From NCBI RefSeq assembly GCF_000003855.2, contig NW_003101657.1:466083-530082 (forward strand): a DNA stretch of 64,000 bases. Direction: 5' to 3'. The stretch comes from Blastomyces gilchristii SLH14081 (taxonomy: Eukaryota > Ascomycota > Eurotiomycetes > Onygenales > Ajellomycetaceae). Positions 1-11,130 of the stretch are shown here, one piece after another. Under the pieces are notes generated by a model. The model saw only the letters and a list, made by a program, of their open reading frames with translations. It was not told where the DNA came from and searched no databases. Both the position numbers and the translations under genes were made by a program. Each line of letters starts with the position of its first letter. Positions within the stretch are counted from its first letter, which is position 1.

Positions 1-1483
1 CTTTATAAGTAAGTATTTTCATCAGAGAAGTAACAGATTCAGATATCAGCTTTAAGACTCTTAAGAAGACTGTTACTGACTCTGTTTATAACTTCTTAAA
101 TTTCTATTTTAATTTATCTGAATAGTTTATATGAAGATATTCTGATTTAGAATAAATGAAGTAGAGTCTCTTTTTCTTAATCTCTCTATTATTCACTCTA
201 TTTATAAGAGCTTATAAAGCTCTCTCTCTTTACTTAGTAGTCAGATATAAATCTCTCTATATCTTATCATCTTTTTCTGATAAATCTGTTCTCTATTATT
301 CTGACTCTCACAGAGTCAGTTAATGATTTACTCTCTATAAGTCTGTAACTCTCACAGTGATCTGTAAGTAGTGAATAAAAGTTATCAGTTTCTTCAGAGT
401 CAAGAACTTAGAGTCTTATTTAATAAGCTTATTCTACATATCTTTATTCAGTCTCTTTATAAATATTATCATTCAGATCTTATTTCAGAGCTCTGTTTTC
501 ACAGATCTCAATTCATATTATAATTTCATGAAGTACTATGAGTAGTCTTTATCAGATTTCTTATCTCTTTTTCTAATATTAATAATCACAGCTCAGATAT
601 TCTCTATTCAGCTCACAGAGTCTCTCAACTTATTCTTCAGATAGATCTTGAGAATAGATCAGTGAGATCTCTTATAATTATTCTCTAGATAATTCAGTCA
701 GTTCTTGACTTCAGTATAGTAGAGATCTGTTATTATATAGATAACAGCTTCTTCATATTTCATATTACATAGCTCAGCTTGTAAGTCAATTTCAAATACA
801 AACTTGTAAAAGCTTTTATAGATTGTGGTTCAGTAAGTAATCTTAAGTAATCATAGCTTAAGAAAGTTTTTTTTCAGTTCATGAGTGTCTCTGAAGATTA
901 TATCTACAGACTCAGTTTGAGAATGTTTACAGATAGTAAGTATTTCTTATAAAGAAATAGCTTGATTCTGTAGAAGATACTCAAGAATGTTCTTCACTGA
1001 GATTGATTTATTCATGAGTTCAGAGAGTTTCTCTGTCACAGATACAGAGAATGATATTCTGTGAGTGATTGATAAGTTCTCTGAGACTTCTTTTATAAAG
1101 ATTATTCATAATTCAGATGACTGCTTCTGAGTGTCTGCAGTAGAGTTTACAGAGATTGAAGTATATAAGTTTCTAGTTCTTTCAGTTATAACAGACAGTT
1201 ACTGACTGACTGAGCTTGAAATGTAAGAATAAGTGCTCACAGATAATTATTCAGATGTTTACAGCTTGATATGATATATACTGTTAACTACTAGAAGTAT
1301 TCATAGTAGAAAGATAAAATGTAGAGATTAAATATATAATAGTATTCAAGCTGAGTTATAAATAGTATTCATGAACTCCAGTCTATATAGATGTGTGTAG
1401 CCAAGGGCTGCTAACTCTATTGATTACGCGAGAGATAGGAATAGAGGTAAAGGATCCGCGAGGAGCGGGATTTCTTACATACT
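1..1483 (-). mobile_element. Gypsy-type LTR retrotransposon C1, 5' part (hypermutated)
   Basis: This stretch is a second copy of the sequence at about 51370-52852. Both read on the minus strand from a 5' terminus (TGTAAGAAATCC) through a gag-like region towards pol, which lies beyond the window. The minus-strand frame near 500-1150 keeps a long protein-like register interrupted mainly by TGA and TAA, as expected from C-to-T and G-to-A mutation. The outer edge (1375-1480) keeps CGCG-containing sequence, while the interior is almost free of CpG. Assignment to gypsy rests on the other copy, which runs into a recognisable reverse transcriptase. The 5' LTR probably covers about 1275-1480, but its inner end could not be fixed. 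Confidence 0.7.
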
Positions 1484-2023
1484 GTAACGTGACAGAATTA
1501 AAGCAGTGACTAGTCAGCATTATTATGTAGATAGTTGTTTAAGAAGCTCTATAAGTAAGCTTAACTATCTTACTTAAATAGTGAGCTCATGAGCTACAGA
1601 GTTATTACAAGAATATCACAGATATAGTACTTAATATACTAAGAAAATTGTATGAGAAATGCAGTAACTCTTATATATATTTCAGTAGAAGAAAACAAAT
1701 CACTGACTTCTTTAATGAGAAGTCAGTATCTAGCTATTCTATATAGATAATGAACAGATACTCTTCTTCTATTCTACAAGTAAGAAAAGCTGAAGTGATA
1801 TCTTAGCAGTATCTTATTATTATGAAAGAGTAATCTGCTGATCTTGTATAGAAGCAGAGTTCTTATATTTATTAATCAGATCTTTCTATATTACATCTGA
1901 CTGATATCATAGAGTGGTTGAAAACTAGCTTAAACAGTTTGTGAAATAAATGAAATTATTCATAGAGAAGTGATAAGCTGTGTGAAACTATAACAGAGTC
2001 TTAATACAGTCAGAGATATAATA
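1484..2023 (-). repeat. LTR of chromovirus family B (copy B2, 3' LTR)
   Basis: The reverse complement of this 540-bp block matches the two LTRs of B1 at 9495-10038 and 16782-17318. It starts TGTAACGTGACAG on the plus strand, matching the inverted CA end of those LTRs. B2 is in minus orientation, so this is its 3' LTR, followed to the right by the B2 3' internal region. It abuts C1 at 1483. Its left edge is less mutated than its interior. Confidence 0.85.
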
Positions 2024-2950
2024 ATACTCTTTTTCTTAAAAGTATAGTTCTGATACTCTTAAGATTATCAGATTAGAAATTATCTTTGTTATATAGTAAT
2101 AATTATCAAGCAATTTGACAGTACATGTGCTGCACATAGTATAAAGAAATAGATGAGTTTCGCTGCTAACTGTGTAGATCTTCTTTTTCTCATCTCTATT
2201 CAAACTAAACATATGATAAGTGAATTTCTTATATATCAATTTAAAATATGAAAAATGTAGTTAATAAGTGACTTATAGATCTCTTATCATATTCTCATTC
2301 TATATCTAAAATTTCTCATAAAGGTGATATATTTTAGAGACAAAGTTAATAGTAGTAACAGAATTTTTTGAAAAGATCTTTCTTCTCTATTACATCTTTT
2401 TTCTCCTTCTTCTTCATTTATAATAGTAAGTGTATGAGAGTATTATTCTTGAAAGATAATAAGAGACTTATTTTGATATTTTCTAGTAAATAATAAATGT
2501 CTTTGTAATGCAGCCGCAGTCTCTATGACTGTCAAGAAAGCCAGGTTAAAGATAATGACAGTAGCATTAACAGACTGCAGAAGTATTACTTTTATTACTA
2601 TATCTTCTTCTTCTTCTACATCTCTTGCAGCTGTGGCAGTAGAAGCTGTGTCTTACAGTGAGATGTTACTTCTTCTACTGATTGATTTAACAGTATTCAG
2701 TTCTTTCTCTACTTCTCTCTCTACTGTTGTAACACTGCCTGTCTTCTTAATTAACACAGTGATATATAACCTCATGTAATTATTTAGAGAGAATCTCAAA
2801 GAGAGCTTGATTCTGAAAACAGTAACTCAGAGAAGTTCAATCTATAGTTTCTCTTCTATGATATATCTGAGCCCTGCTCAGAATGCTGCTGAGTTGAGTC
2901 TACAGAGTCTTATAGTTTCTTTATCTTCTCTCTGTAAGAAGACTCTGATA
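2024..2950 (-). pseudogene. 3' internal region of chromovirus B2, with remnant of a third ORF
   Basis: The minus strand aligns with B1 positions of about 15853-16781, downstream of pol. The same protein frame as the B1 third ORF can be followed, with TGA and TAA replacing likely Trp and Gln codons and at least one 1-base indel relative to B1. The block ends where the (TTA)n tail of LINE1 begins, so the rest of B2 should lie on the far side of LINE1, in or beyond the assembly gap. Function is unknown; hydrophobic stretches are described under the B1 copy. Confidence 0.65.
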
Positions 2951-3331
2951 CTATTATTATTATTATTATTATTATTCTTCAATTATAGATGTATACAGTC
3001 AGAGACTATGACATCTACCTGAGAATCTTTAGTTCTCAGAGTTTTTCCTATATCTATAGAGTCAACTATTATACATTTATCAATTTCAGATATGTAAAAT
3101 CAGAAAATTCCAGCTCAGAATATAAAAACTGTTTATAAATTACAGTATTTTAACACCTTCTGATACTTTGAAATCATTTGAAAATAACATGACAAAGAAA
3201 AAGAGAACATAGTCTTAAAGATAGACACATTAAATAGATAGATAGAAAAAAACAGAAAGAAACAAGTACAGTAAAGAGAGACTATAACAAAATAAAATTA
3301 TTAAAAGATAGTATATAGCTGTTTTAACAGA

Positions 3332-6300
3332 CTATATCTAATCAATTTCCATCTCTTCATATTCAGATACTTCTGAATTCAGTCATTTTCTTATAACTAC
3401 TTGAGTTTCTGATAGAAAGTCTATTAAGTATTTAATTCCTATCTCAGTTGAGAATAAGAACCTTATATTTAATTGATTTAAATCATACTTCTTCTTCAAT
3501 CTGACTCTGAGATCATTGTATAATACACAATACACTACAATATACTCAGAATTTTCATTTATATTGCAGAATAAGCACTCTGTTGAATTAAATCTATTAT
3601 CAAATCTTTGTATATAGAATTTGAAATAATCATGTTCTAATTTCAGCTGAATTATAGATGAGAATATTTTCTTTTTACATTGAATTGAACAAGATTTTCA
3701 CTTTGATTTTATCTTAAATCTTGAATAATGTATACTTTTCTTTTATTTTTATCAGCTTTCATTTCACTTATTTAAACAAGATTCTTTTATCTTTCTCTTT
3801 ATAAAAGATCAGAACACTGTTTTTTGAATAGATCTACTTAATTCTGAACTCTTTTTTACAGCTGAATTAGTCAATTCATTGCTATAAATATTCATATAAG
3901 CAGGAACTTAGTGTAGATGAATTATCAGTTTTAATATTCTTCTCTTTTGAATTTGTAAAATAGAGTTTAAAATCAGTTTAAGATTCATTTGATTATTATG
4001 AATCTGACTATTTCTAAGTCTTGTTAAAGCAGCTTGACTATTAGAGAATATTCATATCTCTTTCAAACTGTTTTCTCTTTTATAAGATTTTATTTCAATG
4101 AGTTTGAAAGCTTTCACTATTATAAATAGTTCAGTATCAAAGACTTCAGATTCACAGTCTAAATTTCAGAAATCTGAGATAAAATTAATATTATCTTCAG
4201 TATAAGCAATGCCTGTATCTAATCTATTTAAATTCTCATTTTTTGAGTTATCTGAGTAAATCAGAATAGAGTCTTTAATATTAATTGTAGAGATTTTCTT
4301 TAAATACTGTTCATATTCTCTCTCTTTAGATAGTTCACTTATTTGTAAGTCTATGAGAGATTTCAGTCTTTCTATTCAGAGAGATATCTTCTCATGATCA
4401 ATTTTCTCAATATTTAATGAAGAAAATTGATTTTTAATAAGTGAACATAGTCTATACAGTTGAGAGAGTATTTTCTTTAAAGTATTATTCTCATTTCAAT
4501 TAAGAAATCTATTTTAATTCAGTTCATTTTCTGACTTAACTAATAAAAATAAAGAAGAGACTCTTTCTCTGATTAAATAATTTAAGCTTATCTTCATGAC
4601 TCTTAGATCATAGTTTATACAGGCGTTTTCAAATTAAATAGCAGAAGATGAAATTGAAGCTTCAATTCTCATTACTTTAATAGAAGATGATTTGAATACT
4701 CTCAGAATTCTTCTCAAAGCTCTGTTTTATACACTTTGAAAGAGTTCAGTGAAATTATCTTGATTATTTCATCAAACTTGAACTTTATAATCAGCTACTG
4801 AGATAATACAGGCTATGTATAACTGTCTCATAGCCTGAAAGAATAGATCTCTCTCAGTATTTAATAGTCTGATTATACTATTCAGTAGTCTCTCTGTCTT
4901 GATGATTCTTTGTTAAATATAATATTTAAAATTCAACTTGAAGTTTAATCATACTTCTAGTCATTTGACATTCAAACTGAGTTTAATCTCTATATTTAAA
5001 AGCGTTAGACTTAGTTCATTCTTATTAAATCTGAAAAAAAAGTGAATTAACTCAGTTTTATTTATATTAAATTGAATTAGATTAAGATCTGCTTTAATAA
5101 AGATTTTCTCTACTGCTTTCTCAATCACTTCTAGATTCTCTTTAATTATCTTTAAACTGTAGAGTAGACTTATATTATCTATATAACTTAAAGAACTCAC
5201 TATTTTCATCTCTCTATTCTTGAGTAGATATGCAGTGTATATTATAAATAAAACAGATAAGATTAAAGATTTTTACAGTACTTCTATTTATATCTCAGTC
5301 TTATCTTGTTTTCTTTCATCAAAGAATAGTTGTATAATTCTTTTAAATATGAAATAATTAACTCATTTTATTATAGAAAGTGACAGTTTTAACATCTTCA
5401 AAGTTTGAATTATCTTAGACTTTGAAACATGATCAAATGCATCTTTTATATCAATAAAAACTACAGTTGAGATCAGGCCTTCATGCTTTATTACTTGAAT
5501 ATTATGAATAACTGAAAGAACAGTGTTAATTACAGAACATTATTTTCTAACTCTCATCTATTCATTAAATAGAAGGGAATTACTAATAGAGCTTATAAAA
5601 GACAATTTAGTAGCTATTATCTTTTCTAGAACTTTTCTTAAATAGTTCAACAGAGATATTACTTTATATAACTTAGATATTGAAGCTTTTCTATTAGATT
5701 TTATAAGAGTTACTTCAGTAGCTTCTTCTCAGTATTCAGAATAATAATCATTTTTTAAAAGATTGAAAAAGAGATTAAAATATTCATTCTTCAAGTAGAA
5801 ATATGTGTTTTAAATAATTAAGTGATTGATTGAATCAGGCCCTGCAGCAGTTTTAATTAAACTTGAGAATATTACTGACTCTAGTTAATTACATATAAGC
5901 TCAGATCATTCTCAGTTATTTTCATTAATATATTTATAAAATAACATATTCTTCTCTTCTAAATGTAATGAGTTTTGAAAGAGAATTCTTATAAAAGCTT
6001 AACACTTTTTCTCAAAAGAGTTTGCTGTATATAATTCATTCTGAAATTCATATTCTAAGATTCAAAGCTTTACTACACTTCTTGTTTTAGCATAGTTGAA
6101 GAGTTTAAAAACTTCTTTTTCTTATACTTCTTTAAGAAATTTGTTTCAGTAATCTGTTTTAACTCTTTTAATATCTGAAAAATATTCATTTCAAATAGCT
6201 TTAAACTCTTTATCAGATATTAAGTTATTCTTTCAGTCTCTTTTAGCAGTGACTAATTACTTTCTTTTAAACATAATATTCTTATTTTATCAAGGTTTGA

Positions 6301-7282
6301 AATACTCAGAAGACTTTTTCTTTGAAATATTTTCTCTAATACTTATTAGAAGAATAGATGTAATCAGCTTTACTTTATTCTCAAGTATTTCATTGAAGAT
6401 ATCTTGACTTTGATTTCAATAGAGCTAACTCTGCTTTTCAGATTTCAGCTGTTTTACTCTTTCTTTAACTACTTTTTAATCAGCTTTTTCAAAGTTATAC
6501 TGATTAGAGAGAAGAGCATTTTCACTTCTTTATTTTTCACTCAGTTCAATATCAAATTGAATAATCTCATGACTTAATTCTGAGGTTTCATTTAAATCAA
6601 TAAATCAGTTTATAAGTCTTTTTTCAATTAGATTTTATGATATGAAAGTTAAATCTATAATAGATTTCTGTTTCATATCTTTTCTAAAGAATGTTTATTG
6701 ATCAGATTTATTAACTAAATTTATTAAATACTTAAAAGTTTATTTAACTAGTTTATCTACTCTTACTGCTCTTATATATTCTGAGTTTTATTAAAGATAA
6801 TATGCATTGAAGTCTTCTATAATTATAGAGTTTTTTAAGAGAGTTATCTTTAAAAATTCTCTATCAATTGTTCAGATATTATTGTTTTCTTTCAATGATT
6901 TTTCATTATAAATATTTATAACTTAAATAGTATCAAACTTATTCTCTTTATCTATAATATCACTCACTAAAATATCAGAGTCAGATATAATATTAAATCT
7001 CAGATTAAATTAATATCTTGATCTTTTTCTCTCATAGATTACTACTCTTGATTTTATCTCAGATTTTTCAGAAAGAAAGTAGTAATAGCTTGAATAAGAA
7101 ATGATGTACTTTTACTCAGTATCAAAGTTTAATTCTTGAAGAAAGACAAAGTGAACTTTTTATTCAAATACAATCTGAAGATAAGAATAAATATAATTTA
7201 AGTTTCTATTCATATTGTTTGGAATAAATGTGATTTTTGAAGAGTTTTTAAACTTTTTTTGTTATTTTTGTTGTATATTCAT
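3332..7282 (-). pseudogene. LINE1 ORF2: endonuclease, reverse transcriptase and RNase H
   Basis: The frame from the ATG at 7282 to the TAG at 3332 is 3951 bases (1317 codons), so no net frameshift has occurred, but it is full of in-frame stops. Domain order by alignment to LINE2 is an apurinic-type endonuclease (about 6400-7280), a reverse transcriptase (about 4600-5950), RNase H (about 3900-4330) and a C-terminal CCHC knuckle (about 3540-3600). The reverse transcriptase YVDD box near 5175-5200 reads YIDN, a double loss. Such proteins cut target DNA and copy LINE RNA at the nick. This copy is dead. Confidence 0.88.
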
Positions 7283-7371
7283 ACTAAATGAGAGTGAAGA
7301 TAGAGTAGAATCTAATTACTATCATTAGATAGTAGATTATAACTATTTTAAAAAGCAGAAATCTCAACTGC

Positions 7372-8199
7372 TTACATTCTATCTAGTTTATTATCAGAGT
7401 CATTTCTCAATTCTCTAATCTTAATAGATGTTTAAGAATTCAAATTCTGTTTATATTTAGCTAAAGAATTGAAGTTTGAAGATTTAAATAGTTAAGAGTT
7501 TCTTCTTTTTAAGCTTACAGTTGTAGATTTACTAGCTTGACTTTTCTCTTCAGTTTTAGATTCACTTTGAGCTTTATCTTTTCTTCAGTTCTTCTAAGTT
7601 CTTGAAGTAAATACACATTCTTTTGAGCTAGATGCATGTTTTTCTTTACAATTAAAGCACTTGAGCAGAGTATATTGATATATTTCATCTCTTTTTAAGT
7701 ATGTTTCATATTTATACTTACTAGTTTTGTGATCTCTAGCACAGAATGTGCATTTTAAGTCTCTGAAACAAGAGATTACAAAGTGTTCATATCTTTGACA
7801 GTTTAAATACTGTGTTTGAGATTTGAAATTCATTCTTGAGTCTTTGTATTCATGAACTCTCATTTTCAAACCTGCTACTCTTACTTCAGAGATTCTTGAT
7901 TATTTAACTATCTTTGTATATACTAGAACAGAGGCATTTCTTCTACTCTATCTGAACTCAATTGAATTAAGTTATACAGGCACTTTTCTCAGTTGAATAG
8001 AATTGTATTCTTCTAATTCATTTTTGAGAAGTAGTATTTCTTTCTCACAGTGAAAAGTTTCAACTGAAATATCATAAAGAATGAATTTATCTCACTTTTC
8101 ATCTCTCTCAGATAGAATTGTTCTATTCAGTAGAGATTCTATCACTGATTTTCAGAGATTCTCATTCTGAATGAGGAATTCTGCACTGAATTCAGGCAT
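7372..8199 (-). pseudogene. LINE1 ORF1 (Gag-like nucleic-acid-binding protein), 3' half
   Basis: This encodes the C-terminal half of the LINE ORF1 protein, which packages LINE RNA. Positions 7594-7869 are the longest open piece and show repeated Cys/His knuckles (CQRYEH, CTFCARDH, CFNCKEKH). Compared with LINE2, several knuckle residues are lost; for example, the first Cys of one finger is Tyr, as expected from G-to-A change. The gene is cut at 8199 by A1. Joined to its 5' half at 23733-24439, with one TSD copy removed, the frame length remains a multiple of three. Confidence 0.87.
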
Positions 8200-8490
8200 T
8201 GTGGCGGGCTGCGCCTGATCATTATATAGACTATTTCTTTACACTTCATAGATTCCGCTGAAAGCTCTGATTCTCGGTCATTCTCAATTGCTGATTCTCA
8301 GCTGAAAAACTCATGAAATTCCTATTCTTCTACTCTGAAGCTCCACCGCGTACACACCGCGTACGCGTATAAATATTCACTTTAATCACTGATTCTCACA
8401 CTTTCTCTTTCTTTTCCTTCTTTAATATTTTTCACTTTGTTATATAAGACCTATATATTATACTGATCTATTCAGCATAGGCCTCTTACA
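8200..8490 (+). repeat. 5' LTR of A1
   Basis: It starts TGTGGCGGGC and ends CTCTTACA. Related LTRs are at 23442-23732, 53114-53425, 54280-54570 and 60232-60531. The outer start is GC-rich and nearly unmutated here, while the same bases in the 3' LTR read TATAACAGAC. Two direct copies of ACCGCGTAC (8346-8363) lie just upstream of a TATA-like box. Confidence 0.93.
8368..8375 (+). promoter_or_regulatory. Probable TATA box in A-family LTR
   Basis: TATAAATA sits in the LTR just downstream of CpG-rich direct repeats. TATAAATA or TATATAAG motifs occur at similar places in all three LTR families of this window, which fits a retrotransposon promoter. This is inferred from motif and position only. Confidence 0.45.
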
Positions 8491-9494
8491 CTTGAAAAAT
8501 GTTCATCATCTTCTTATTAGAAATGATTATTCACATATTATCTTCTCATTAGAAATGATTATTCACTGAGATATCTGAATGTATAATGATATGTAAGAAA
8601 TAGAGAAACAGTCAAACAGTTAAGCAGACACTGAGTTCTCAGATAGAAGCTTGCTTATCAGTCACTCTGACCCTGTAATAAGATCTTACAAAGAGAATGT
8701 CAGTGAAAGACCTGAGAGTTCTGATACTACAGATGTATGAGATATTCATACAATTATACTTCTTCTGATTTCACAGATATCTCACATCTGACAAACAATA
8801 TAACTATGTCTAATAATAATATGAAAGAACTCTTAAATGCGAGCATAGAAGTGATATCACAGTGACTTTAAGCAATGTTGAAATTACAACAGTAATAGAT
8901 AGCTGATATGCATGCAACTTAACAACTTCAATATGAGAAAATTCAACAATTAATTTAACAAGAAACTCATGCAATTTCAACATCTACAGAATTGAATACA
9001 AAAGCACTGAAAGAACACTTAAGTACTCTCATATATTTCAATACTTTCAATCTCACTCTCTACTCATCATGAAGAATAGAAATGCTTGCAAAACTGAGTG
9101 TAAATGAAGATGTCATCAGTTCACTAATTAATCAAGATTGATATATCAATGAACAATTGAAGAATCACATGAAACAGAAGTTTCATTCATGAATAAAAGC
9201 ATGTGAACCAGTATTGTGAACATCTGATAATATTATCAAATATCTTGATATTCTGTTCTGAGACACTGCTATGCAACAGAAGATGTTAGATTGATTACAG
9301 AGTATCTGACAGAGAAACACTTCTCTCACAACATTCATTCCTGACTTTGATATCAAGATTCTAGAAGCAGGTAATCAATCTTGAGAGAATTGAATGAAGA
9401 TTAGCATGCTCAAGAAGACATTAACTTTTGAACTCTTACAGGCTCTTGTAAGTGTAGATGAAAACCAGACTTATAAAGATTTCTGCATACAACT
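8491..9494 (+). pseudogene. A1 gag, N-terminal part
   Basis: This region lies between the A1 5' LTR and the B1 insertion. It contains a broken Gln/Lys-rich helical reading frame that ends in an open piece at 9394-9494 (KKTLTFELLQALVSVDENQT). It continues across B1 at 17319. Position directly after the 5' LTR and before a CCHC knuckle at 17578-17625 marks it as gag, the capsid protein. No single open frame survives. Confidence 0.65.
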
Positions 9495-10038
9495 TGTCAC
9501 GCTCCTGGCCGCGCCAAGGCCCCGCTGCGGTTCCACACGGCCCATTGCTTCTATGCGGATGATTCCATCCATCCCGCAGGCCGTTCAAACCGGTTTCCAA
9601 CCACTCTATGACATCATTCAGATATATCATAGAAAGATCCGATTGATGAATAAGAGAACCCCGCTTCTATATAAGGTCAGCAGATTACTCTTTCTTAACA
9701 GTGAGACATCACTGAGGTATCACTCTAGTTATTCTCACTCATGAAATGAGAGAAGAGTATCAGCTCATTATCTATATAGAATAGCTAGATACTGACTTCT
9801 TATTAAAAAAGTCAGTGATTTGTTTTTCTTTGACTGAAATATATACAAGAGTTACTGCATTTCTCATACAATCTTCTTAATATACTAAGTATCATATCTG
9901 TGATATTCTCACAATAACTCTGTAGTCTACAAGCTCACTATTTAAGCAAGATAGTCAAGCTCACTTATACAGCTTCTCAAATAACTATCTCTATATAATG
10001 CTGCTGACTAGTCACTGCTTCAGTTCTATTATATTACA
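9495..10038 (+). repeat. 5' LTR of B1 (544 bp)
   Basis: It starts TGTCACGCTCC and ends ATTACA. The first 190 bp are GC-rich and rich in CpG; aligned to the 3' LTR they show what the ancestral sequence was before mutation (for example GGCCCATT against AGTTCATT). From about 9700 onwards the LTR is heavily mutated. A TATATAAG box is at 9668-9675. Confidence 0.93.
9668..9675 (+). promoter_or_regulatory. Probable TATA box in B-family LTR
   Basis: TATATAAG lies about 175 bp into the LTR and is kept in the 3' LTR. It resembles the box in the G LTR (29390-29397). Assignment is by motif and position. Confidence 0.45.
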
Positions 10039-11130
10039 ATTTAAATCACTTAATCTGATTACAAGTTTGAATCAGTTAGACTCTAATAGACTGATATAAT
10101 CTCATACATCTACACTGAGACTGATCTGACTTCACTCTCTGACAGAAACTCTACATTATTCTCTAGAGTGTGTACATCTCTACTCTGACAGAAATCTGAG
10201 ATTTCTGAATTCACTGTATACTTTGATATAAATTCTTCAACTGCTCTATTACTGCTGCAGCCTCTACACACCTATATCTATTATGAAGATAGAGAGATTA
10301 AGATCAGAGATTCTCTGAGATATAAGAAAAACATATTATCTGAATTTCACAGCTTTATCTATACTCTTGAATGAAAATTCTGCCTTAATCTGAGCCAGTA
10401 TAATACTCATAAGATATGAGTAATATATGCTGTTAATCTTCTTGAAGACATCTCTGTGACTACTTGAGTCATTAAGAAGAGAGAGCTTGAGTATACTAAT
10501 ACTACAATAATTTAAGAAGAATTCAAGAACTTTCTACTGAATTAAATTAAAGATCACTGTAACTGCAGCTTTATAGTGATGCAGTGATTCAACTTATTAT
10601 ATTAATAAGATGATAAGAATTCTTCTGATTTCAATACAAGATTTGAAGAATATTGAGAGAAATTAACTGATGATTTGAATTAATTAAAAACACAGCTTTA
10701 TCTCATAAAGCTGACTTATAAGATGTGAATAATGATATCATAGTATCAGAGTTCATTAATCAATTACACTGAGCTTGTCAATCTGACTTTCTAAATCTAT
10801 TTGAATAATCAATTCTTTAAGAAAAAGACTAACAAGACTTCTTCTAAGTAATCAATGATGAGATCTAAATGATGCTGTGATAGCTTCAGTGTGAAGAAAG
10901 TAAAGAAGAATTTCAAGTATTCTGATTCTTTACTCACTGTGAAGAAATGTTAAAAAAGATTTAATAAAAATCTCTGTTTTAACTGTGAAGTGAATAATTA
11001 CTATATCAGTGATTGTAAGAAGCTGAAGAAGAGAAAAAACTGAGATAATATCTTCTCAAACTTGACTTCTCTTCTGATAAATGTATTCACAGAAGATAAA
11101 GAAGAGACAGAAATGAAGAATTGATAATTC
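10039..11130 (+). pseudogene. B1 gag with CCHC zinc knuckle
   Basis: The capsid/nucleocapsid region follows the 5' LTR. A mutated knuckle is readable at about 10975-11020 (CFNCEVNNYYISDC), where the third ligand His has become Tyr, a C-to-T change. Upstream lies a helical gag-type stretch with many stops. The Lys-rich tail after the knuckle is typical of nucleocapsid. No open frame of useful length remains. Confidence 0.72.

Larger units (their letters stand above)
2951..8199 (-). mobile_element. Tad-like LINE (LINE1), 3' part
   Basis: This is a non-LTR retrotransposon in minus orientation. It begins at 2951 with the inverted 3' tail, a run of TTA triplets, and continues through the 3' UTR, ORF2 and the 3' half of ORF1. 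At 8199 it is interrupted by LTR element A1, whose TSD (GGCAT) occurs at 8195-8199 and again at 23733-23737. The remaining 5' part is at 23733-24949. It aligns over its whole length with LINE2 at 40541-47155. The frame is intact in length, but many codons have become stops. Confidence 0.9.

Noticed and set aside
815..850. IDCGSVSNL on the plus strand, resembling an aspartic protease core
   Set aside because: C1 and C2 read on the minus strand, as shown by the C2 reverse transcriptase and gag frames. The plus-strand match is short and surrounded by stops, so it is taken as chance.
2525..3022. Ser/Leu-rich open frames on the plus strand (2525-2779, 2807-3022), related to 16024-16320 minus
   Set aside because: They are antisense to the third ORF of family B and to the LINE1 tail; the sense frame shows the more protein-like pattern.
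8500..8570. Near-identical direct repeat AGAAATGATTATTCAC in the A1 leader (8519-8565), considered as a short repeat array
   Set aside because: Only two units, also present with variation in A2 (60160-60230). It is a small duplication in the leader, not CRISPR or an array.
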